Source: Hymenobacter sp. H14-R3
Lineage (GTDB): Bacteria; Bacteroidota; Bacteroidia; Cytophagales; Hymenobacteraceae
Reading direction: 5' to 3'
Assembly: GCF_030063445.1 (NCBI RefSeq)
Contig: NZ_JASITD010000008.1
Coordinates: 1-64,000, forward strand
DNA: 64,000 nucleotides
Under the pieces are notes generated by a model that saw only the letters and a program-made list of their open reading frames with translations, was not told the origin of the DNA and did not search any database. Both the position numbers and the translations under genes were made by a program. Of this stretch, positions 9,030 through 18,156 are shown in pieces. Within the stretch, counting starts at the first letter, position 1, and each line of letters starts with the position of its first letter.

Positions 9030-10205
9030 ATGACAGCAACAACGAAGAGCCGGGTGGCGGTGAGCGCCTTCTTTTTCTTGCCCGGCCTGTGCTTTGCGAG
9101 CTGGGCCTCGCGCATACCCGACATCAGCGCCAAGCTAGGCATGAACTCGGGGCAGCTGGGCCAGCTGCTGCTGGCCATTCCGATGGGGTCGCTGCTGTCG
9201 CTGCCGCTGGCGGGCTGGCTGGTATCGAACTGGGGTAGCCGGCGCACAGTGCTGCTGGCGTCGGTGCTCTACGCCTGCTTTTTGCCGCTGCTGGGCTGGG
9301 CCGGCAGCTTCTGGACGCTGGCCCCGGCGCTGGCGCTGTTTGGCTTCGCGGGCAACATGCTCAATATCGCCGTGAATACGCAAGCCATTGGCGTGCAGCA
9401 GTTTTACGGCAAGCCCGTTATGGGCAGCTTTCATGGGCTATGGAGCCTGGCGGGGTTTCTGGGCGGGGCGCTGGGCACGGTGCTCATTGGCTGGCACCGG
9501 CCACCGCTCCAGCATTTTTTGCTGGTGCTGGTGGTGTGCCTGGTCATTGCGGGCTGGGCCCATGGCAACACGCTGCGCCGCGACGTGGGCAAAACCGACG
9601 AGAGCGGCCCCGGCCTCAGCCTGCGCCACCCCGACCCCTACCTGCTGCGCATCGGCCTCATCGCCTTTTGCGGCATGATGAGCGAGGGGGCGATGTTTGA
9701 CTGGGCGGGCGTGTACTTCCAGCAAGTGGTGCGGCCCGATGCGGCACTCGTCACGGCCGGCTACGTGGCCTGCATGAGCACCATGGCGCTGGGCCGGTTT
9801 CTAGCCGATTATTTCACCCACCGCTTCGGCACAATGCGGATGCTACAAATAAGCAGTGTGCTCATTGTCAGCGGCTTGGCACTAGCCGTGGGCTTTCCGT
9901 ACCTGGTGCCGGCGGTGGGCGGCTTTTTGCTGATTGGCTTCGGCATTGCCTCGGTGGTGCCGCTCTCCTACAGCTCGGCGGGGCGGGCCACGTCGGTGTC
10001 GCCGGGCGTGGCGCTGGCGCTGGTGTCCACCATCGGCTTTTTAGGCTTTTTGCTGGGGCCGCCGCTCATTGGCTTCCTAGCCCAGATTTTTACCTTGCGC
10101 ACGGCCTTTGGCATGGTGGCCATCGTGGCCACGGGCATTGGCGTGCTAGCCTCGCTGCCCAACCCGGTGCCGGCGGCGGCCGGCCAGGCTGAGCCGGTGG
10201 CGTAG
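9030..10205 (+). CDS. Major facilitator superfamily transporter (YbjJ/MosC-like)
   Basis: 391-aa inner-membrane protein with about twelve hydrophobic helices and the MFS inter-helix motif GWLVSNWGSRRTVLLAS after the second helix (residues 62-78). The opening FFFLPGLCFASWASRIPDI and the segment FGFAGNMLNIAVNTQAIGVQ resemble the MosC/YbjJ branch, whose substrates are mostly unknown. It has its own promoter box and lies between a terminator-like hairpin and a SUKH-like gene. No sugar-specific feature stands out, so a link to the neighbouring pentose genes is only by location. Confidence 0.85.
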   Translation: MTATTKSRVAVSAFFFLPGLCFASWASRIPDISAKLGMNSGQLGQLLLAIPMGSLLSLPLAGWLVSNWGSRRTVLLASVLYACFLPLLGWAGSFWTLAPALALFGFAGNMLNIAVNTQAIGVQQFYGKPVMGSFHGLWSLAGFLGGALGTVLIGWHRPPLQHFLLVLVVCLVIAGWAHGNTLRRDVGKTDESGPGLSLRHPDPYLLRIGLIAFCGMMSEGAMFDWAGVYFQQVVRPDAALVTAGYVACMSTMALGRFLADYFTHRFGTMRMLQISSVLIVSGLALAVGFPYLVPAVGGFLLIGFGIASVVPLSYSSAGRATSVSPGVALALVSTIGFLGFLLGPPLIGFLAQIFTLRTAFGMVAIVATGIGVLASLPNPVPAAAGQAEPVA

Positions 10206-10300
10206 CTACTAGCGGATTGGGACGGGCTCTTTATCAGCTTAATTATCGAGTCGTTGCCCCGCCCCGCCGGCGCAGCCGGCCGAGCTAATTTTCTACTCCA

Positions 10301-10879
10301 ATGACCCCTGCACAAGCGCGTCAGCTCATTACCCTGTTAGCCTCCCGCGGTGTTCTTTTTGCGCCGGGGCTCTCCGAAAGCGAGCTTACGCAGCTGGCGC
10401 AGACGTTTGGCGTAGTCTTTCCACCTGATTTACAGCTGTTTTTGCAAACGGCCTTGCCCGTGTCGCCCAAGTTTGCCCACTGGCGCTATGCGCTAAATGC
10501 TCCGGCCGGGGCACATGAGCTGCGCCACAGGCTGGCGGGGCCATTGGAGGGCCTCTTATTTGATGTTAAAGTGAATACATTCTGGTACGCTGGCTGGGGA
10601 GCCGCCCCAGCCGACGCTACGCTACGCGAACAGCTTGTGCGTCAGCAGTATCCGCAATACCCGGCGTTGCTTCCTGTTTATAGTCATCGCTACCTGCCCG
10701 CTCACCCGCCCCTTGCCGGCAACCCAGTCCTGTCAGTCTGGCAAACCGATATCATCTATTACGGCAATGATTTGGCCTCCTATTTCGCGAATGAATTCGG
10801 GTTTGAGCTGCCCCGAAACTTTGAACGGCTGGCCGAGCCGAAGAATAAAATAGATTTTTGGGATACGTTAGTAAGTTAA
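10301..10879 (+). CDS. SMI1/KNR4 (SUKH)-like protein
   Basis: 192-aa soluble protein without signal peptide or membrane segment. The N-terminal pattern GLSESELTQLAQTFGVVFPPDLQLFL, read across about residues 23-48, is typical of the SMI1/KNR4 (SUKH) fold. The later LPVYSHRYLP and NPVLSVWQTDIIYYGNDL also fit members of this group. Many SUKH proteins are immunity proteins against toxins, but no toxin gene is visible here, so the role is unknown. It starts 95 bases after the MFS gene and may be transcribed with it. Confidence 0.65.
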   Translation: MTPAQARQLITLLASRGVLFAPGLSESELTQLAQTFGVVFPPDLQLFLQTALPVSPKFAHWRYALNAPAGAHELRHRLAGPLEGLLFDVKVNTFWYAGWGAAPADATLREQLVRQQYPQYPALLPVYSHRYLPAHPPLAGNPVLSVWQTDIIYYGNDLASYFANEFGFELPRNFERLAEPKNKIDFWDTLVS

Positions 10880-10898
10880 CCATTTATAATATAGGTAA

Positions 10899-11083
10899 TT
10901 ACTGCGAGGGCAGCCGGCTCAACGCCGGCTGCCAATCCCGGTTGGCCCAGGCGTAGTAGATAATGGCCGGGCGCGGGCGCAGCACGGTGCTTAGAGGCTG
11001 GCCGGGGCCGCCGTTTGGGCGCTGGCGGCCAGCGTGCCTAGTAACGTGAGCACCACTAATTGGGAGGCAAGTTGCAGTTGCAC
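10899..11083 (-). pseudogene. Remnant of a secreted protein downstream of araA
   Basis: From 11083 leftwards one frame reads VQLQLASQLVVLTLLGTLAA, a signal-peptide-like leader, then stops. A second frame, in register from about 11000, reads PRPAIIYYAWANRDWQPALS to TAA at 10899-10901. This suggests a secreted enzyme with most of its middle deleted. The tail YAWANRDW is vaguely like the end of sialate O-acetylesterases, but the match is too short to name it. Confidence 0.3.
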
Positions 11084-11161
11084 AGAAGGTTGAGACGGGT
11101 GGAAAATAGTGGGCGACGCTAACGTGGTGCCCCAAAGGGGTCCCGTGAGGCGCACGCCTGC

Positions 11162-12649
11162 CTAACCCCGAAAGGCTACCTCGTTGAACCGCAGCTCGTT
11201 TTTGAACGTGCGCAGCTTGGTGTCGGCATTAATGATAACGAACTCGATACCAGCCATTTCGGCAAAGTCTTCGAGGTATTCGCTGGTCAGGTTCTGGCTG
11301 TAGCCGGTGTGGTGGGCACCACCGGCCAGTATCCAGGCGGCCGCGCCGGTGGCGAGGTCGGGCTTCACCTTCCAGAGCACGCGGGCCACGGGCAGGTGGG
11401 GCAGGTCCTGCGCGGGCAGCACGGCTTCTACTTCATTGACAATCAGGCGGAAGCGGTTGCCCAGGTCGATGATGGTGGCGTTGAGAGCCGGGCCGGCGGG
11501 GCAGTTGAACACCAGGCGCACCGGGTCCTCTTTACCGCCAATGCTGAGCGGGTGCACCTCGGCGCGCACTTTGCCTTCGGCAATGCTGGGGCAGATTTCG
11601 AGCATGTGCGAGCCGAGCACCTGCTCGTTGCCGGGGGCGAAATGGTAAGTGTAGTCCTCCATAAAGGAGTTGCCGCCGGGCAGGCCGGCGCCCATCACCT
11701 TCATGGCGCGCACCAGGGCCGCGGTTTTCCAGTCGCCCTCGCCGCCGAAGCCGTAGCCATCGGCCATGAGGCGCTGGGTGGCAATGCCGGGCAGCTGCTT
11801 CATGCCGTGCAGGTCCTCAAAGGTGTCGGTGAAGCCCTTGGCGTTGCGGTCGGTCAGAAACTTGCGCATGCCCAGCTCGATGCGGGCCGCATCGCGCAGG
11901 CTTTCGCGCTTGGTGCCGCCATCCTTCAGGTCGTCGGCCAGCTCGTAATCGGCTTCGTACGTGGCAATTAGCTCGGCAATCTGCGCGTTGGTCACCTCGT
12001 TGGTCACGGCCACCAGGTCGCCGATGCCGTAGGTGTTCACCTCGTAGCCAAACTTGATTTCGGCTTCCACCTTATCGCCTTCGGTTACGGCTACGTAGCG
12101 CATATTGTCGCCGAAGCGCACGAAATGCGCGCCCTGCCAGTCGGCCCAGGCGCAGGCCACCCGGCCCCAGATACCAAGGCGCTCGTGCACGTCGGCGCTC
12201 TGCCAGTGGCCCACTATCACCTTGCGGTTGAGGCGCATACGGGCCCCGATGAACCCAAACTCGCGGTCGCCGTGCGCCGACTGGTTGGTGTTCATAAAGT
12301 CCATGTCAATGGCATCCCACGGAATATCGCGGTTGAACTGCGTGTGCAGGTGGGCCAGCGGCTTCTGCAATATTTTCAGACCGTTAATCCACATCTTAGC
12401 CGGCGAGAAGGTGTGCATCCAGGCAATCAAACCCACGCAGTTGGGGGTCGTATTGGCCTCCTGCATCAGCTTATAAATCTCGGTCGGGCCGGTAAGCACC
12501 GGCTTGTACACGATTTTGATGGGCAGCTTGGTACCGAGCTCCGCGGCAATCTGCTGCGAGTGCTGGGCTACCTGCTCCAGGGTTTCGGGGCCGTAGAGGT
12601 GCTGGCTGCCGGTGATAAACCAGGCTTCGTAATTCGAAATGTCAATCAT
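11162..12649 (-). CDS. araA: L-arabinose isomerase
   Basis: 495-aa cytoplasmic enzyme converting L-arabinose to L-ribulose. It begins [18 protein letters not shown], the characteristic start of AraA. Further conserved blocks are [31 protein letters not shown] and MEDYTYHF, the last two with glutamate and histidine residues expected to bind the metal. The length is standard. It is the last gene of the minus-strand galM-like/araB/araD/araA operon. Its ATG is only four bases from a hairpin repeat that fills the araD-araA gap, so folding of that repeat may affect translation. Confidence 0.97.
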   Translation of the reverse strand: MIDISNYEAWFITGSQHLYGPETLEQVAQHSQQIAAELGTKLPIKIVYKPVLTGPTEIYKLMQEANTTPNCVGLIAWMHTFSPAKMWINGLKILQKPLAHLHTQFNRDIPWDAIDMDFMNTNQSAHGDREFGFIGARMRLNRKVIVGHWQSADVHERLGIWGRVACAWADWQGAHFVRFGDNMRYVAVTEGDKVEAEIKFGYEVNTYGIGDLVAVTNEVTNAQIAELIATYEADYELADDLKDGGTKRESLRDAARIELGMRKFLTDRNAKGFTDTFEDLHGMKQLPGIATQRLMADGYGFGGEGDWKTAALVRAMKVMGAGLPGGNSFMEDYTYHFAPGNEQVLGSHMLEICPSIAEGKVRAEVHPLSIGGKEDPVRLVFNCPAGPALNATIIDLGNRFRLIVNEVEAVLPAQDLPHLPVARVLWKVKPDLATGAAAWILAGGAHHTGYSQNLTSEYLEDFAEMAGIEFVIINADTKLRTFKNELRFNEVAFRG

Positions 12650-12653
12650 GGTA

Positions 12654-12731
12654 GTAGCGCGGACTTTCAGTCCGCGAGTATGTTTTCTTGAATAAGTTAC
12701 CAGGCAGTCGCGGACTGAAAGTCCGCGCTAC
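12654..12731. repeat. Nested palindromic repeat between araD and araA
   Basis: The 24-bp arms GTAGCGCGGACTTTCAGTCC(GCGA) at 12654-12677 and their exact reverse complement at 12708-12731 flank a 30-base spacer. Each arm is itself a palindrome around CGGACTTTCAGTCCG. The right arm contains the araD stop codon (12728-12730), and the left arm ends four bases from the araA start. It looks like a REP-type element placed in an operon gap. Confidence 0.9.
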
Positions 12732-13429
12732 GATTGCCCGTAATAAGAATTCGCACCGTGCTTGCGCTCGTAGTGCTTTTTAATCAACGCATCCTTTAGG
12801 CGGGCTACGCCAGGCTTCAGCGTGCAGCTGAGGTAAGCCAGGTGGGCCACTTCTTCGAGTACCGCGCTGTGGTACACGGCTTTCTCCACGGTTTTGCCCC
12901 AGGTGAAGGGCGCGTGGTTGCCCACGAGTATCATCTCCACTTCGGCGGGCGAGAGGCCGCGCTTCTTAAATTCGTTGATGATTTGCCAGCCGGTTTCGTG
13001 CTCGTAGTCGCCGGCAATCAGCTCGTCGCGCATGAGCGGCGCGCAGGGCACGTCGGCGGTGAGGTGGTCGGCGTGGGTGGTGCCCAGGATGGGAATATCG
13101 AGCTGCGCCTGGGCCCAGGCGGTGGCGTAGGTGCTGTGCGTGTGCACGATACCCCCAATATTCGCCCACTCCTTAAAGAGTAGCGCGTGGGTTTTGGTGT
13201 CGGAAGAAGGCCGTTTGGTGCCTTCCACCACGTTGCCCTCAAAGTCCACAATCACGATGTCCTCGGCCTTCAGCGTGGCGTAGGGCACGCCGCTGGGCTT
13301 AATGGCGAACACGCTCTGCTCGCGGTCCACCACGCTGGCGTTACCGAAAGTGAAGAGCACCAGCCCGAGAGCGGGCAGCTGCATGTTGGCCTCGTAGCAG
13401 GTCTGTTTCAGGTCTTGGTACTGGCTCAT
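12728..13429 (-). CDS. araD: L-ribulose-5-phosphate 4-epimerase
   Basis: 233-aa zinc enzyme of the class II aldolase/epimerase fold. It converts L-ribulose-5-phosphate to D-xylulose-5-phosphate, the last arabinose-specific step. Family landmarks are FTFGNASVVDRE near residue 26, VVEGTKRPSSDTKTH (residues 71-85), and HTHSTYATAWAQA with VHTH zinc ligands near residues 96-99. The C-terminal segment with the catalytic tyrosine region is intact. Its ATG overlaps the araB stop by four bases (ATGA at 13426-13429), so the two are translationally coupled. Its stop codon lies inside the palindromic repeat. Confidence 0.96.
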   Translation of the reverse strand: MSQYQDLKQTCYEANMQLPALGLVLFTFGNASVVDREQSVFAIKPSGVPYATLKAEDIVIVDFEGNVVEGTKRPSSDTKTHALLFKEWANIGGIVHTHSTYATAWAQAQLDIPILGTTHADHLTADVPCAPLMRDELIAGDYEHETGWQIINEFKKRGLSPAEVEMILVGNHAPFTWGKTVEKAVYHSAVLEEVAHLAYLSCTLKPGVARLKDALIKKHYERKHGANSYYGQS

Positions 13430-15156
13430 GCGGTAGCGACGGCTTGCGTTTCGGTTTCGGCTACTGGCTCGGCTTGGGCGGCTGTGGCGCTTTCCACAAA
13501 CTGGCCCAGGGCCTGGTACTGCGCGTAGCGGGCGGCGTAGTCGGCCACGCGGGCGGGATTGGGGGTGTAGGTTTCGGCAAAGCCGCTGCCCAGCGCCTTT
13601 TGCGACGCGAGCACGTCGGGGTACACGCCCGCCGCCACGGCCGCGTACATGGCCGCGCCGAGGGCCGGCGCCTGCTCCGAGACGGCGATTTTGATGGGCC
13701 GGTCGAGCACGTCGGCCAGGGTCTGCATCACGAAGGCCGACTTCTTGGCCACGCCCCCGATGCCAATCACTTGCTTAACCGGAATACCCTCACTTTCAAA
13801 GCGTTCCACAATCTGCTTCGAGCCGTAGCAGATGGCCTCGACCAGCGCCCGGAAAATCTGGGGGGCCGAGGTGCCCATCGTCAGGTTCAGCAGCGCGCCC
13901 TTGAGCGCCTGGTTGGCGTCGGGCGTGCGGCGGCCGTTCACCCAGTCGAGGGCCAGCACGCTGCTCTCGGCGGGGTCCACCTCGGCGGCCGCCTGGGTGA
14001 GCTGGCGCAAGAGGTTGTCGCTCAGCTCCTGGTGAAACAGGGCCAGCTGCTCGGCGCTCAGCACCTGCGAGTGCGCCAGCGTGGCGGCCTGCAAGGGCCA
14101 CTCCAGCAGCTGCCGGAACCAGGCCAGCAGGTCGCCAAAGGCCGATTGGCCCGCTTCCAAACCCACCATGCCGGGAATCACCGAGCCATCGACCTGCCCG
14201 CAGATGCCGGCCACCAGGCGGTCGCCGACCTCGGCCGTGGGCGCTACTACGATATCACAAGTGCTGGTGCCCATCACCTTCACCATCGAGTACGACTCTA
14301 TCTCGCCGGCCACGGCGCCGGCGTGGGCATCGAACGAGCCCACCGCGATTACCGTGTTGGTAGTCAGGCCCAAGCGCTCGGCCCACTCTGCCGATAAATG
14401 CCCGGCTACTTCATCAGCCGTGTACGTTTCCGTGAACAATCGATTGCGTAAACCAGCCAGCTTTAGTTCGAGGTGGGTCAGGAACTCCTCGGGCGGCAGG
14501 CCGCCCCAGCTAGCGTGCCACATAGCCTTGTGGCCGGCGGCGCAGCGGCTGCGCTTGAACCCGACCAGCGGCTGGCCCGTGAGCGTAAGCGTAAGCCAAT
14601 CGCAGTGCTCCATCCAGGAATAGGCGGCTTTCGCCACGGCCTCATCCTGACGGGTGATGTGCATGATTTTCGCCCAAAACCACTCCGACGAGTAGATGCC
14701 CCCGGAGTACTTGGTGAAGTCTTCGCCGCCCCAGGTGCGGGCCTTGTAGTTGATTTCGGCGGCTTCGGCCAGGGCCGTGTGGTCTTTCCAGAGCACAAAC
14801 AGCGCGTTGGGGTTTTCGGCAAACTCGGGCAGCATGCCCAGCAACTGGCCCTGCTCATTCACGGGGCCCGGCGTAGAGCCGGTGGTATCGATGGCAAGGC
14901 CGATAATCTGCGCGGCGGGCACCTGAGCGGCCACTTCGCGCACGGTGGCTTCGAGGCCCTCCAGGTGGTCGAGCGGGTGCTGGCGGAAGCGGTTTTTGGC
15001 CGGGTTGCAGTACTGGCCCCGCTTCCAGCGCGGGTAAGTATGGACGGCTTGCTCGACTTCGGCCCCGGTGCGGGCATCCACAAGGAGCGCCCGCACCGAG
15101 TCGGTGCCATAGTCGAGGCCGATAACGTAGGCCGGGGAGGCGAAGGGAGTTGGCAC
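13426..15156 (-). CDS. araB: Ribulokinase
   Basis: 576-aa FGGY-family sugar kinase that phosphorylates L-ribulose with ATP. The N-terminal phosphate-binding GLDYGTDSVRALLVD is at about residues 13-27, KDHTALAEA follows near residue 144, and the C-terminal FGGY signature region contains GIGGVAKKSAFVMQTLADVL. The length matches bacterial AraB. The last 25 residues (TAAQAEPVAETETQAVATA) are a low-complexity tail. It is the second gene of the minus-strand operon, behind the aldose-epimerase gene across a gap of about 100 bases that holds a GAGTAA-rich repeat. Confidence 0.96.
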   Translation of the reverse strand: MPTPFASPAYVIGLDYGTDSVRALLVDARTGAEVEQAVHTYPRWKRGQYCNPAKNRFRQHPLDHLEGLEATVREVAAQVPAAQIIGLAIDTTGSTPGPVNEQGQLLGMLPEFAENPNALFVLWKDHTALAEAAEINYKARTWGGEDFTKYSGGIYSSEWFWAKIMHITRQDEAVAKAAYSWMEHCDWLTLTLTGQPLVGFKRSRCAAGHKAMWHASWGGLPPEEFLTHLELKLAGLRNRLFTETYTADEVAGHLSAEWAERLGLTTNTVIAVGSFDAHAGAVAGEIESYSMVKVMGTSTCDIVVAPTAEVGDRLVAGICGQVDGSVIPGMVGLEAGQSAFGDLLAWFRQLLEWPLQAATLAHSQVLSAEQLALFHQELSDNLLRQLTQAAAEVDPAESSVLALDWVNGRRTPDANQALKGALLNLTMGTSAPQIFRALVEAICYGSKQIVERFESEGIPVKQVIGIGGVAKKSAFVMQTLADVLDRPIKIAVSEQAPALGAAMYAAVAAGVYPDVLASQKALGSGFAETYTPNPARVADYAARYAQYQALGQFVESATAAQAEPVAETETQAVATA

Positions 15157-15159
15157 GAT

Positions 15160-15257
15160 TAGTAAATGAGTAAGTTGGTAGGTGAGTAAATGAGCAAAAG
15201 GTTTAGCAGTAAGCGAGTAGGCAACTGATTCACCTACTCACTTACTCAGCTACTCAT
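15160..15257. repeat. GTAAATGAGTAA-type repeat with inverted halves
   Basis: The gap between the aldose-epimerase gene and araB carries AGTAAATGAGTAAGTTGGTA and GAGTAAATGAGC on the left and their approximate reverse complements (CACCTACTCACTTACTCAGC, ACTCATTTGC) on the right. The unit AGTAAATGAGTAAG recurs twice at 39250-39280. It is a loose hairpin within the operon mRNA. Confidence 0.6.
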
Positions 15258-15260
15258 TTG

Positions 15261-16469
15261 CTACTTCCGCACCCCAAACGTGTAGCTGGTGGTGGTGTGG
15301 TACGTCTCACCCGGCTTGAGAACCGTGCTCGGGAACTTAGGCTGATTAGGCGAGTCGGGGAAGTGCTGGGTTTCGAGGCAGAAGCCGGCGTGCTTGCCGT
15401 ATACGGTGCCGTTTTTGCCGGTGAGCGAGCCGTCGAGGAAGTTGCCGGTGTAGAACTGCACGCCGGGCTCATCGGTGGTTACCTCCATGGTGCGGCCGGT
15501 GGTGGGCTCGTACACGGTGGCGGCGCTGTGCTGGCCGGTGGCCTGGTTCAGCACCCAGTTGTGGTCGTAGCCGCCGGGCACCTGCGCAATGCGCTCGCCA
15601 ATAGCGTGGGCCGTGGTGAAGTCGAAGGACGTGCCCTTCACGGGCTTCAGCTCGCCGGTCGGGATGAGGCTGGCATCCACCACCGTGTAGCGGTCGGCCG
15701 GGATGGTTACCTGGTGGGCCAGCACATCCTTGCTTTGGCCCAGGGCCAGGTTGAAGTACGCGTGGTTGGTGAGGTTGACGGGTGTGGCCTTGTCGGTGGT
15801 GGCGGTGTAGTCGATTTGGAGGGCGTTGTCGGCGGTGAGGGTGTACACCACCGTCACGGTGAGGTTGCCGGGGTAGCCCTCTTCGCCGTCCTTGCTGAGG
15901 TAGGTGAGCGTGAGCGTTTCGCCCGCGGCCGAGGTGCCAGCCTTGGCGGCCCACACCTGCTGGTTGAAGCCCACGTTGCCGCCGTGCAGCGAGTTGCCAT
16001 TATTGTTAATACCTACGTGATAGGTCTCGCCCTCAAGGGTAAACTGGCCCTTGGCAATGCGGTTGCCGTAGCGCCCGATAAGCGCCCCAAAGTAGGGGTT
16101 CGACTTGCGAAATGCCGGGCTGAGGTAGCCATCTACCTTGTCAAAACCCAGGATAACGTCGCTGAGCTTGCCGTCCTTATCGGGCACGAGCAGGCTGGTG
16201 AGCGTGCCGCCGTAGGTGCTGATGCTGGCCTTGAGGCCGTTCTTGTTAGTAAGGGTAAAAAGCTGGATTTCGGTGCCGTCGGCAGTTTTGCCAAACGAAG
16301 TGGAAGTTGGCATGGAAGAGGCGCTGGTGCCAGGAGCAGCCGAGTCGGCGGGGGCCGTGGCAGCGGCCGTTTCCTGGCTGGTGGGAGTGGAATTGGACGA
16401 GCAGGCGGCCAGCAGTAAGGCGCTGCCGAACCCGAGGGCAAATATGCCAGAGCGGGGGGAGATGGACAT
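15261..16469 (-). CDS. Aldose 1-epimerase (mutarotase), predicted lipoprotein
   Basis: 402-aa enzyme of the GalM family that interconverts alpha and beta forms of aldoses, here presumably arabinose. The start at 16469 gives a lipoprotein signal ending ALLLAAC (residues 18-24). The in-frame start at 16700 would put the leader upstream of this signal and run through the operator. The mature domain shows SISTYGGTLTSLLVPDKDG, a GRYGNRIAKGQF segment and NLTNHAYFNLA. A periplasmic or surface place suits its position as first gene of the arabinose operon, speeding uptake of the right anomer. A linker rich in Thr, Ala and Ser follows the lipid cysteine. Confidence 0.9.
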   Translation of the reverse strand: MSISPRSGIFALGFGSALLLAACSSNSTPTSQETAAATAPADSAAPGTSASSMPTSTSFGKTADGTEIQLFTLTNKNGLKASISTYGGTLTSLLVPDKDGKLSDVILGFDKVDGYLSPAFRKSNPYFGALIGRYGNRIAKGQFTLEGETYHVGINNNGNSLHGGNVGFNQQVWAAKAGTSAAGETLTLTYLSKDGEEGYPGNLTVTVVYTLTADNALQIDYTATTDKATPVNLTNHAYFNLALGQSKDVLAHQVTIPADRYTVVDASLIPTGELKPVKGTSFDFTTAHAIGERIAQVPGGYDHNWVLNQATGQHSAATVYEPTTGRTMEVTTDEPGVQFYTGNFLDGSLTGKNGTVYGKHAGFCLETQHFPDSPNQPKFPSTVLKPGETYHTTTSYTFGVRK

Positions 16470-16685
16470 TGTCAGAAAGGAAAAAGAGTAAAAAACGGGC
16501 ACTTTTTGCGTAAATATGCCCCTTTCGCGGCGCACCTGCACCAGGTAGCTGCTCGCCCTGGCTGGTGCCGGGGGCTGCCGGGGCGGGCAACTGGGCACAA
16601 CGGGTAGCGCGAGCCGGCGCATCCTGGGTACGGACTCTCTTATTAGGAGTGAGAAGGGTTGGGTGAGAAAAGTGAATGTAAGAAA

Positions 16686-16712
16686 GAAATTTATGCACAC
16701 AATCGATTGTGT
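16686..16712 (-). promoter_or_regulatory. Candidate operator-promoter of the galM-like/araBDA operon
   Basis: ACACAATCGATTGTGT at 16697-16712 is a perfect 16-bp palindrome with the AATCGATT centre common in LacI-type operators. On the minus strand it is immediately followed by TAAATTTC (16693-16686), one base off the -7 consensus TAnnTTTG. A protein bound there would sit in the promoter spacer and block transcription. It is upstream of the epimerase start at 16469. Confidence 0.6.
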
Positions 16713-16848
16713 ACTTCGCGTTAAAAAACGCTGCTGCCTTACTCGAATGACCTGGAATATGCCTGCTCAAAATGATGCCACTATGGGAATAACGCAACAA
16801 GAATAGCAGCTTTTTTTGGGAGTGAAAAAAAGTCAATGACCCGCAATC

Positions 16849-18050
16849 CACTCTACCCTACTATTTTAGGGAATTGATAGTAAGTAACTTGTCGAATAAT
16901 CCAGTCTAGCAGGGCCGTAATTTTACGGGCCACTGGCTCTTGCGCTCGGGCATTGGGCCGCGTGAGTTGCCGCAGGATGTTGAGGCCGTGGCGGCTCAAG
17001 CTGGCGGCCCGGTAGTCGTGCTTTTTGCGCGGAATGGGCTTGCTTTTTTCGTGGGTCATCGTGCCTACGCTCACACACAGGGCGTAGGCCAGGCTGACCA
17101 GGGCCACGAGCTTACGAAGCTTGTGCGGGCAACGCAAGTGGGTGGCTTCCAGGTTGAAGCCGCGCCCTTTCAGGTTCTGAAAACATTGCTCAATCGTCCA
17201 GCGGCTAGCGTAGAGGGCGGCCAGATGGCGCAGGCCGGGCGCGGCGAAGAGAAACAGAAACTCGTTGCCGGTCAGGGCTTTGACCCAGACCTGCCCCCAG
17301 ACCCCGGCCACCTGGCAGTGCAGGAAGTGGCGCTGCTGCCCCACGGCCAGGCCCAGGGTCGTCACCGCCTGCCGCCGGCCACTGGCGAAGGTGAGCTGAT
17401 GGTGCTTAGGCAAGCGCATGAGAAACGGCAACTTATTTTCCCGCAGCCAGTTAAGCCAGACGTGGCCCACAAATTCGCGGTCGCCCACCACCAGCCCAAT
17501 GCGGTCTTTGCCCAGCACCTGCACGCAAACCTTGAGTAAGGCAATCCGGTCGGCGGCGCTGGAGTTACCGCTACGGTTGTCGAGCAGTTCCCAGTAGAGG
17601 GGCACCTGAAAGTCGCCCCGGCCTACCGTCACGAGCAGAATATTGACCTGGCAGCGGCCAAAATCCCACTCCGTGCGGTCCAGGCACAGGCGGAGCTTAC
17701 CCGTGGCCGGCAGCAACGTGAGCAGCAAGTGCGCCAGCACGAGGTAATTCAGGTCTGCTTCCCGGAAGAAATCCTGGATGCGCGTCTCATTCGAGGCCAG
17801 TTTTACGGCATCGTTCAGGTGCTGGGCCACCTCGCAGAACTGCACGTTGCGACTTTTAAGCAGGGCGATAATAAACTGGCTGACAAACTTTTGCCGCGAC
17901 AAATGGGGTACCAGTTGGACGCGGCGCAAAAGCGTCGTAATTTTGGCAATGAGGCCTTGCTTCACGGGGCAGAACGGACAATGGTGTGTAGGAACCCCAA
18001 AGGTCGGACTGCCCCGTTTTTTATGCCCTAAAGTTTAGTAGGGTAGAGTG
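16849..18050 (-). mobile_element. IS4-family-like insertion sequence, complete (1202 bp)
   Basis: Ends CACTCTACCCTACTA at 16849-16863 and its exact complement at 18036-18050, with partial matching further in (TTTAGGG). Both ends are flanked by the 9-bp direct repeat CCCGCAATC (16840-16848 and 18051-18059), a clean target duplication. One intact transposase gene fills it. It lies between the arabinose operon promoter and the terminator of the desaturase gene. Confidence 0.92.
16853..17965 (-). CDS. IS4-family transposase
   Basis: 370-aa DDE transposase. The catalytic core contains LCLDRTEWDFG (first Asp), GLVVGDREFVG (second Asp) and the YREK-like block YASRWTIEQCFQNLKGRGF, whose Glu would be the third acidic residue. 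The N-terminal 100 residues are helical and basic. The stop codon falls in the left inverted repeat. Start and length agree with a full-length copy and there is no frameshift. Assignment to IS4 rests on the YREK-like motif and the 9-bp duplication. The exact subgroup is not determined. Confidence 0.88.
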   Translation of the reverse strand: MKQGLIAKITTLLRRVQLVPHLSRQKFVSQFIIALLKSRNVQFCEVAQHLNDAVKLASNETRIQDFFREADLNYLVLAHLLLTLLPATGKLRLCLDRTEWDFGRCQVNILLVTVGRGDFQVPLYWELLDNRSGNSSAADRIALLKVCVQVLGKDRIGLVVGDREFVGHVWLNWLRENKLPFLMRLPKHHQLTFASGRRQAVTTLGLAVGQQRHFLHCQVAGVWGQVWVKALTGNEFLFLFAAPGLRHLAALYASRWTIEQCFQNLKGRGFNLEATHLRCPHKLRKLVALVSLAYALCVSVGTMTHEKSKPIPRKKHDYRAASLSRHGLNILRQLTRPNARAQEPVARKITALLDWIIRQVTYYQFPKIVG

Positions 18051-18156
18051 CCCGCAATCAATTCTGGCAATATGTTACCGGTTGTGGCATTCATCCTGCG
18101 TAGTCGGCTGCTGCTACGCCGGCAACCCGCTGGGCCAGGGCAAGAGGCAATAAAAA

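Noticed and set aside
10301-10879. Toxin-immunity system around the SUKH-like gene
   Set aside because: No toxin, polymorphic-toxin C-terminus or secretion gene is adjacent. The neighbours are an MFS transporter and the arabinose operon.
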